From positions 1 through 10,106 of the forward strand of contig NQJH01000034.1 in the NCBI GenBank assembly GCA_002256685.1: a DNA stretch of 10,106 nucleotides, written 5' to 3'. Each line of letters begins with the position of its first letter. Position 1 is the first letter of the stretch. This stretch comes from Methylococcaceae bacterium NSP1-2 (GTDB taxonomy: Bacteria > Pseudomonadota > Gammaproteobacteria > Methylococcales > Methylomonadaceae). Both the position numbers and the translations under genes were made by a program. The notes beneath the pieces were generated by a model. It saw nothing but the letters and a program-made list of their open reading frames with translations, had not been told where the DNA came from and did not search any database. This document shows, in pieces, positions 6,360 to 10,106 of the stretch.

Positions 6360-8915
6360 ATGAGTATAGAACAAAACCCGCATACCCCAATGATGCAACA
6401 ATATTTGCGCATCAAAGCCCAATACCCTGAAACGCTGGTTTTTTATCGCATGGGGGATTTTTATGAATTGTTTTTTGATGATGCTAAAAAAGCATCTCAG
6501 TTATTAGATATTACTTTAACCAGTCGCGGCTCATCCGCAGGCGCACCTATTCCGATGGCAGGTGTTCCTTATCATGCCGCCGAAGCTTATCTGGCTAAGT
6601 TATTACGCAATGGCGAATCAGTTGCCATGTGTGAACAAATCGGCGATCCTGCGACCAGTAAAGGTCCTGTAGAACGTAAAGTCGTGCGTGTCGTTACACC
6701 TGCAACCGTCACCGATGAAGCCTTGCTGGAAGACCGAAAAGATAACTTATTAGTGGCAGTGTGCGAACTCGATAAACAGTATGCCTTAGCCAGTTTGGAT
6801 TTAACCAGCGGGCGGTTCATTCTGCAACAAGTTACCACCGAATCCTTGTTACTCAGTGAAATTGAACGCCTCAATCCAGCCGAATTGCTCTACAGCGAAG
6901 ACTGGACACTACCTACCAGTTTAAAACAACGCACCGGTTTATGCCGTCGCCCCGTCTGGCATTTTGACAGCGAAAGTGCGCGGCAACAATTATTAAAACA
7001 ATTTAATACACTGGATTTAAAAGGCTATGGTTGCGATCACTTAACCACCGCCATTGCTGCCGCTGGCGCGTTATTACATTACGTCAAAGACACTCAACAA
7101 AGCGCGTTGCCCCATATACAAGGCATCACCACTGAAAGCAGTAATGACACCATTCTGCTAGACGCTGCCAGTCGGCGCAATTTAGAGCTGGATTTCCACC
7201 CGTCTGGACAAATCCAACACACGCTTTTTGGTGTGCTGGATAACACTGTTACCGCAATGGGCAGTCGCTGTTTACGGCGGTGGCTACATCGTCCGTTACG
7301 CGATCAAACCATACTCAAACACCGTTACGCCTGTATTGATAGCCTGCTCAACAATCGTTTACACCAAGCCGTACAAGCGCATTTACGTCATGTCGGTGAC
7401 ATTGAACGTATCAGCTCGCGTATTGCATTAAAATCTGCTCGTCCGCGTGATTTGCTGGTATTGCGTAACACCTTGGCTGTGCTGCCCGATTTACAAAAAA
7501 CCTTAGCCACCAGTGATAACCCACAACTCAATCGCCTAAGTGGGCAAATCGGCGAACAACCCGCTTTAGTCGCCTTATTACAAGCCGCAATTATCGACAA
7601 TCCGCCCGTGTTAATTCGTGATGGCGGTGTGATTGCTGAAGGCTATAATCGAGAATTAGACGAATTACGCAATTTAAGCCAAAACGCCGACCAGTTTCTA
7701 ATTGATTTAGAAAACCGCGAAAAAGCCGCGACAGGTTTAAATCTCAAAGTCAATTACAACCGTGTTCACGGTTATTACATCGAAATTTCCCGTTTACATT
7801 CGGAAAAAGTCCCTGTCCATTACACGCGCAAACAAACTTTAAAAGGTGTAGAACGTTACATTACCGAAGAACTCAAAGCCTTTGAAGATAAAGTGCTGAG
7901 TGCTAAGGATAAGTCTTTAGTGTTTGAAAAACACCTCTATGAAGAGCTGCTCACCACCATCGCCGTTGACTTAATTCCCTTGCAACACTGCGCGACTGCT
8001 TTGGCAGAACTGGATGTACTGGTCAATTTCGCTGAACGCGCTGACAGCCTGAATTTATCACAACCCACGCTAGTGACTAAATCAGGCATATATATCGAAG
8101 GCGGTCGGCATTTAGTGGTCGAGCAAGTGTCCGATATTCCATTTGTCCCTAATGATTTAAACCTTTCCAATACGCGGCGCATGTTGGTCATCACGGGTCC
8201 AAACATGGGCGGAAAATCCACCTTCATGCGCCAAGCCGCGCTGATTGTCTTGATGGCGCATATCGGTAGTTATGTGCCTGCAAAATCCGCCACCATCGGC
8301 GCGATTGATAAAATATTCACCCGCATTGGTGCATCGGATGATGTCTCTAGTGGTCGCTCCACGTTCATGGTGGAAATGTCCGAAACGGCTAACATTCTGC
8401 ATAACGCCACTGCAAAAAGCCTGATACTCATGGATGAAATCGGACGCGGCACCAGCACTTTTGACGGCTTATCGCTGGCGTATGCCTGTGCTGATTACCT
8501 CGCCAAAACCACCAAAGCCTTCACACTATTTGCCACGCATTATTTTGAACTCACCACGTTGGCAGATGAGCAACGCAGTATTCACAACGTGCATTTAGAC
8601 GCAATGGAACACGGCGACAAAATCATTTTTTTACACGCTGTCAAAGATGGCGCGGCGAATCAAAGTTACGGCTTACAAGTCGCCGCTTTAGCAGGTGTCC
8701 CGTCTTCGGTGATAGATAAAGCTAAGCTGAAATTAAGACAACTAGAAGACAATGCCTATCTGGAACAACAAGCCGAAACCGGCACACAGCAATTGGATTT
8801 ATTTTCAGTAAAAGACATTCATCCGGTGGTGGACAAACTAAAAGACCTAAACCCCGATGACCTAAGCCCTAGACAGGCATTAGAATTACTTTATCAGCTT
8901 AAAGACATGGTTTAG
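6360..8915 (+). CDS. mutS: DNA mismatch repair protein MutS
   Basis: Recognises mispairs and small loops and recruits MutL. The full-length protein is 851 residues (E. coli 853). The mismatch-binding domain opens HTPMMQQYLRIKAQ and carries the Phe-Tyr-Glu motif at 34-36, whose Phe and Glu contact the mispair. Connector, lever and clamp regions follow to about 560. The ATPase has Walker A GPNMGGKST (613-621, Lys619), a signature region around DDVSSGRSTFMVEMSET, and Walker B LILMDEIGRGTSTFDG with Asp692-Glu693. Near the end QLDLF (811-815) matches the beta-clamp binding consensus, and the C-terminal helices ending LLYQLKDMV correspond to the dimer/tetramer region. All key residues are present and I see no frameshift. 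A TAA three codons upstream and alignment with known MutS fix the start at 6360, but no Shine-Dalgarno sequence is visible, the preceding bases being TAAAAAACC. The promoter probably lies inside pncC. Confidence 0.98.
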   Translation: MSIEQNPHTPMMQQYLRIKAQYPETLVFYRMGDFYELFFDDAKKASQLLDITLTSRGSSAGAPIPMAGVPYHAAEAYLAKLLRNGESVAMCEQIGDPATSKGPVERKVVRVVTPATVTDEALLEDRKDNLLVAVCELDKQYALASLDLTSGRFILQQVTTESLLLSEIERLNPAELLYSEDWTLPTSLKQRTGLCRRPVWHFDSESARQQLLKQFNTLDLKGYGCDHLTTAIAAAGALLHYVKDTQQSALPHIQGITTESSNDTILLDAASRRNLELDFHPSGQIQHTLFGVLDNTVTAMGSRCLRRWLHRPLRDQTILKHRYACIDSLLNNRLHQAVQAHLRHVGDIERISSRIALKSARPRDLLVLRNTLAVLPDLQKTLATSDNPQLNRLSGQIGEQPALVALLQAAIIDNPPVLIRDGGVIAEGYNRELDELRNLSQNADQFLIDLENREKAATGLNLKVNYNRVHGYYIEISRLHSEKVPVHYTRKQTLKGVERYITEELKAFEDKVLSAKDKSLVFEKHLYEELLTTIAVDLIPLQHCATALAELDVLVNFAERADSLNLSQPTLVTKSGIYIEGGRHLVVEQVSDIPFVPNDLNLSNTRRMLVITGPNMGGKSTFMRQAALIVLMAHIGSYVPAKSATIGAIDKIFTRIGASDDVSSGRSTFMVEMSETANILHNATAKSLILMDEIGRGTSTFDGLSLAYACADYLAKTTKAFTLFATHYFELTTLADEQRSIHNVHLDAMEHGDKIIFLHAVKDGAANQSYGLQVAALAGVPSSVIDKAKLKLRQLEDNAYLEQQAETGTQQLDLFSVKDIHPVVDKLKDLNPDDLSPRQALELLYQLKDMV

Positions 8916-8932
8916 CAACTGCCAACAGTTAA

Positions 8933-8986
8933 GGAGTCCAATAGCTTTAGCTATTGGCTAGAAAACAGCTAAAGCTGTTTTACTCC
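8933..8986 (+). repeat. Palindromic double-hairpin repeat, copy C (best preserved)
   Basis: The unit runs from GGAGT (8933-8937) to ACTCC (8982-8986), which are reverse complements. It encloses two perfect 9-bp hairpins with 2-base loops: 8938-8957 (arms CCAATAGCT and AGCTATTGG) and 8962-8981 (arms AAAACAGCT and AGCTGTTTT). It begins 17 bp after the mutS stop. A separate small hairpin (AACTG, loop CCAA, CAGTT, at 8917-8930) precedes it. The second hairpin ends in four T and could terminate mutS transcription in both directions, but there is no T tract beyond the stem. The same family occurs at 224-280 and 5299-5400. Confidence 0.85.
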
Positions 8987-9066
8987 TGATGTCACCCTTT
9001 AAAAATGACTCAAAAACAACGCCTAACCATGAAACTGTGTAGCATTCTTGCTCACACTATCCTACT

Positions 9067-10106
9067 ATGCGTATCTTTTATCCTTTTGGTACGGCAGCAA
9101 CTTCATTGACAGCATTAACTTCATTTTTTAAACCTAATGGCGCGTTGGCAAAAATCATCAAAGGTTATCAACCACGAGCGGCGCAGCTTGAAATGGCTGA
9201 AGCGATTGCAAAAGCCATAGACAGCCAACAACATTTAATTGCTGAAGCAGGCACAGGGACGGGCAAAACCTTTGCGTATTTAGTACCAGCGATTTTGTCA
9301 GGCAAAAAAGTGATTATTTCGACTGGGACGAAAAATCTGCAAGATCAGTTGTTTAATAAAGATTTGCCGTTGATTCGTAAAGCGATTAATCATCCATTTG
9401 TTGCCACGCTGTTGAAAGGGCGCAGTAATTATTTATGCACTTATCGCTTAGAAAATTCGCTCACCTCACACATTGGTTTTAGTCAAGCCGATGCGAAAGC
9501 CTTGGCAAAAATTAACACTTGGGCAAAACGCACTGAAACGGGTGATATTGCCGAAATGGCAAGCGTGGCAGACACTGATCCTGCTTGGTATCACGCCACG
9601 TCTACGCTGGATAATTGTTTAGGCTCGGATTGTGATGATTATGCCGATTGCTTTTTAGTACAAGCGCGTAAAAAAGCCAAAGAAGCCGATATTTTAGTAG
9701 TCAATCATCATGTGTTGTGCGCTGATTGGTCATTGCGTGATGGTGGTTTTGGTGAATTACTGCCCAATGCCGATGTGGTGATTATTGATGAAGCCCATCA
9801 ATTGGCTGATACGGCGAGTAATTTTTTAGGAGTAAGCGTCGGCGCGAAACAACTCAGTGATTTGGCAGAAGACGCGCTGATGGAATATTTTAAAGATGCC
9901 ACTGATATTCCTGCATTGCGTACTGCCGCTGAAGATTTGGAACATGAAGTGAAAGATTTACGCCTCGCGTTTGGTGTGGAACAAAAACGTGGCGATTGGC
10001 AAGAGATTGAATCTAATCCTAAAATCGTCATGGCGTTAAACGCGACACAAGCCCAGTTACAACGCTTGTCTGAGCAACTCACCCGCGCTTCTGTTAAAAG
10101 CAAAGC
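9067..10106 (+). CDS. DinG/YoaA-family Fe-S DNA helicase (partial, 3' end beyond window)
   Basis: The first 346 codons of an XPD-like superfamily 2 helicase that would unwind DNA 5' to 3' using ATP. The beginning of the conserved region reads NGALAKIIKGYQPRAAQ. Walker A is AGTGTGKT (61-68, Lys67). TGTKNLQDQL follows as motif Ia. Four cysteines that would hold the 4Fe-4S cluster are Cys124 (in GRSNYLC), Cys184, Cys189 and Cys195. ILVVNHHVLCAD and the DEAH box (241-244) complete motif II. The helical domain after it is cut by the window edge. The motifs fit the DinG and YoaA branches alike, so I give no symbol. The upstream frame is closed by a TAG at 9040. ATG 9067 is the only ATG before the conserved region but has no ribosome site, and TTG 9106 (residue 14) is a rival. 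It lies downstream of mutS on the same strand, separated by repeat copy C, so independent transcription is likely. Confidence 0.93.
   Translation, partial: MRIFYPFGTAATSLTALTSFFKPNGALAKIIKGYQPRAAQLEMAEAIAKAIDSQQHLIAEAGTGTGKTFAYLVPAILSGKKVIISTGTKNLQDQLFNKDLPLIRKAINHPFVATLLKGRSNYLCTYRLENSLTSHIGFSQADAKALAKINTWAKRTETGDIAEMASVADTDPAWYHATSTLDNCLGSDCDDYADCFLVQARKKAKEADILVVNHHVLCADWSLRDGGFGELLPNADVVIIDEAHQLADTASNFLGVSVGAKQLSDLAEDALMEYFKDATDIPALRTAAEDLEHEVKDLRLAFGVEQKRGDWQEIESNPKIVMALNATQAQLQRLSEQLTRASVKSK

Noticed and set aside
7937..8458. Several minus-strand open frames inside mutS
   Set aside because: They overlap the invariant ATPase motifs of MutS on the plus strand, so codon constraint there explains them.
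9005..9109. A 34-codon frame with a hydrophobic stretch (CSILAHTILLCVSFILLV) overlapping the helicase start
   Set aside because: It has no ribosome site at either ATG (9005 or 9029), it sits in an AT-rich gap where hydrophobic codons arise by chance, and it overlaps the helicase in another frame. It is not strong enough to call a membrane peptide gene.
9106..9134. TTGACA at 9106-9111 as a promoter -35 box
   Set aside because: At a 17-bp spacing the -10 position reads TAAACC, a poor match, and the site lies within the probable helicase coding region.

Overview
The window looks like an ordinary chromosomal segment of a gammaproteobacterium with moderate to low GC. The best evidence is the MutS protein, which follows the gammaproteobacterial form of the family closely through its first 120 residues, and the free-standing PncC gene beside mutS. 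A PA3496-like small acidic protein and a CheB-CheR/PAS-LuxR pair fit the same group. A sulfur- or methane-oxidising lineage (Thiotrichales or Methylococcales type) is a guess from overall feel, not something the sequence proves.

Layout. Positions 1-310 hold no confident gene but contain the first copy of a palindromic repeat. Positions 311-5110 are a minus-strand signalling operon. It is read from the right as a possible 38-residue small ORF, a 963-residue CheB-CheR fusion with a heptad coiled coil and PAS domains, and a 606-residue triple-PAS protein ending in a LuxR-type DNA-binding domain. Both junctions overlap (26 bp and 4 bp), suggesting translational coupling. Positions 5111-5600 are a roughly 490-bp AT-rich regulatory region between divergent genes, with a short tandem repeat, two further palindromic repeat units and a plausible sigma-70 promoter. 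A 77-residue acidic/charged protein (5601-5834) converges on pncC (5860-6336, minus). pncC is divergent from mutS (6360-8915, plus), with only 23 bp between the two start codons. Downstream of mutS lies the best-preserved repeat copy, followed by a DinG/YoaA-type Fe-S helicase that runs off the right edge.

The genes form two blocks. The left block is signal sensing: methyl-modification enzymes of the chemotaxis type fused to PAS sensors, coupled to a PAS transcription factor, with no chemoreceptor, CheA or CheW in view. The right block is genome maintenance and cofactor repair: NMN deamidation, mismatch repair and a damage-linked helicase. The most unusual element not explained by genes is a dispersed double-hairpin repeat family bounded by GGAGT/ACTCC. 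Its stems differ between copies yet stay paired. I see no phage, CRISPR, IS element, tRNA or rRNA, and no clearly new multi-gene system.
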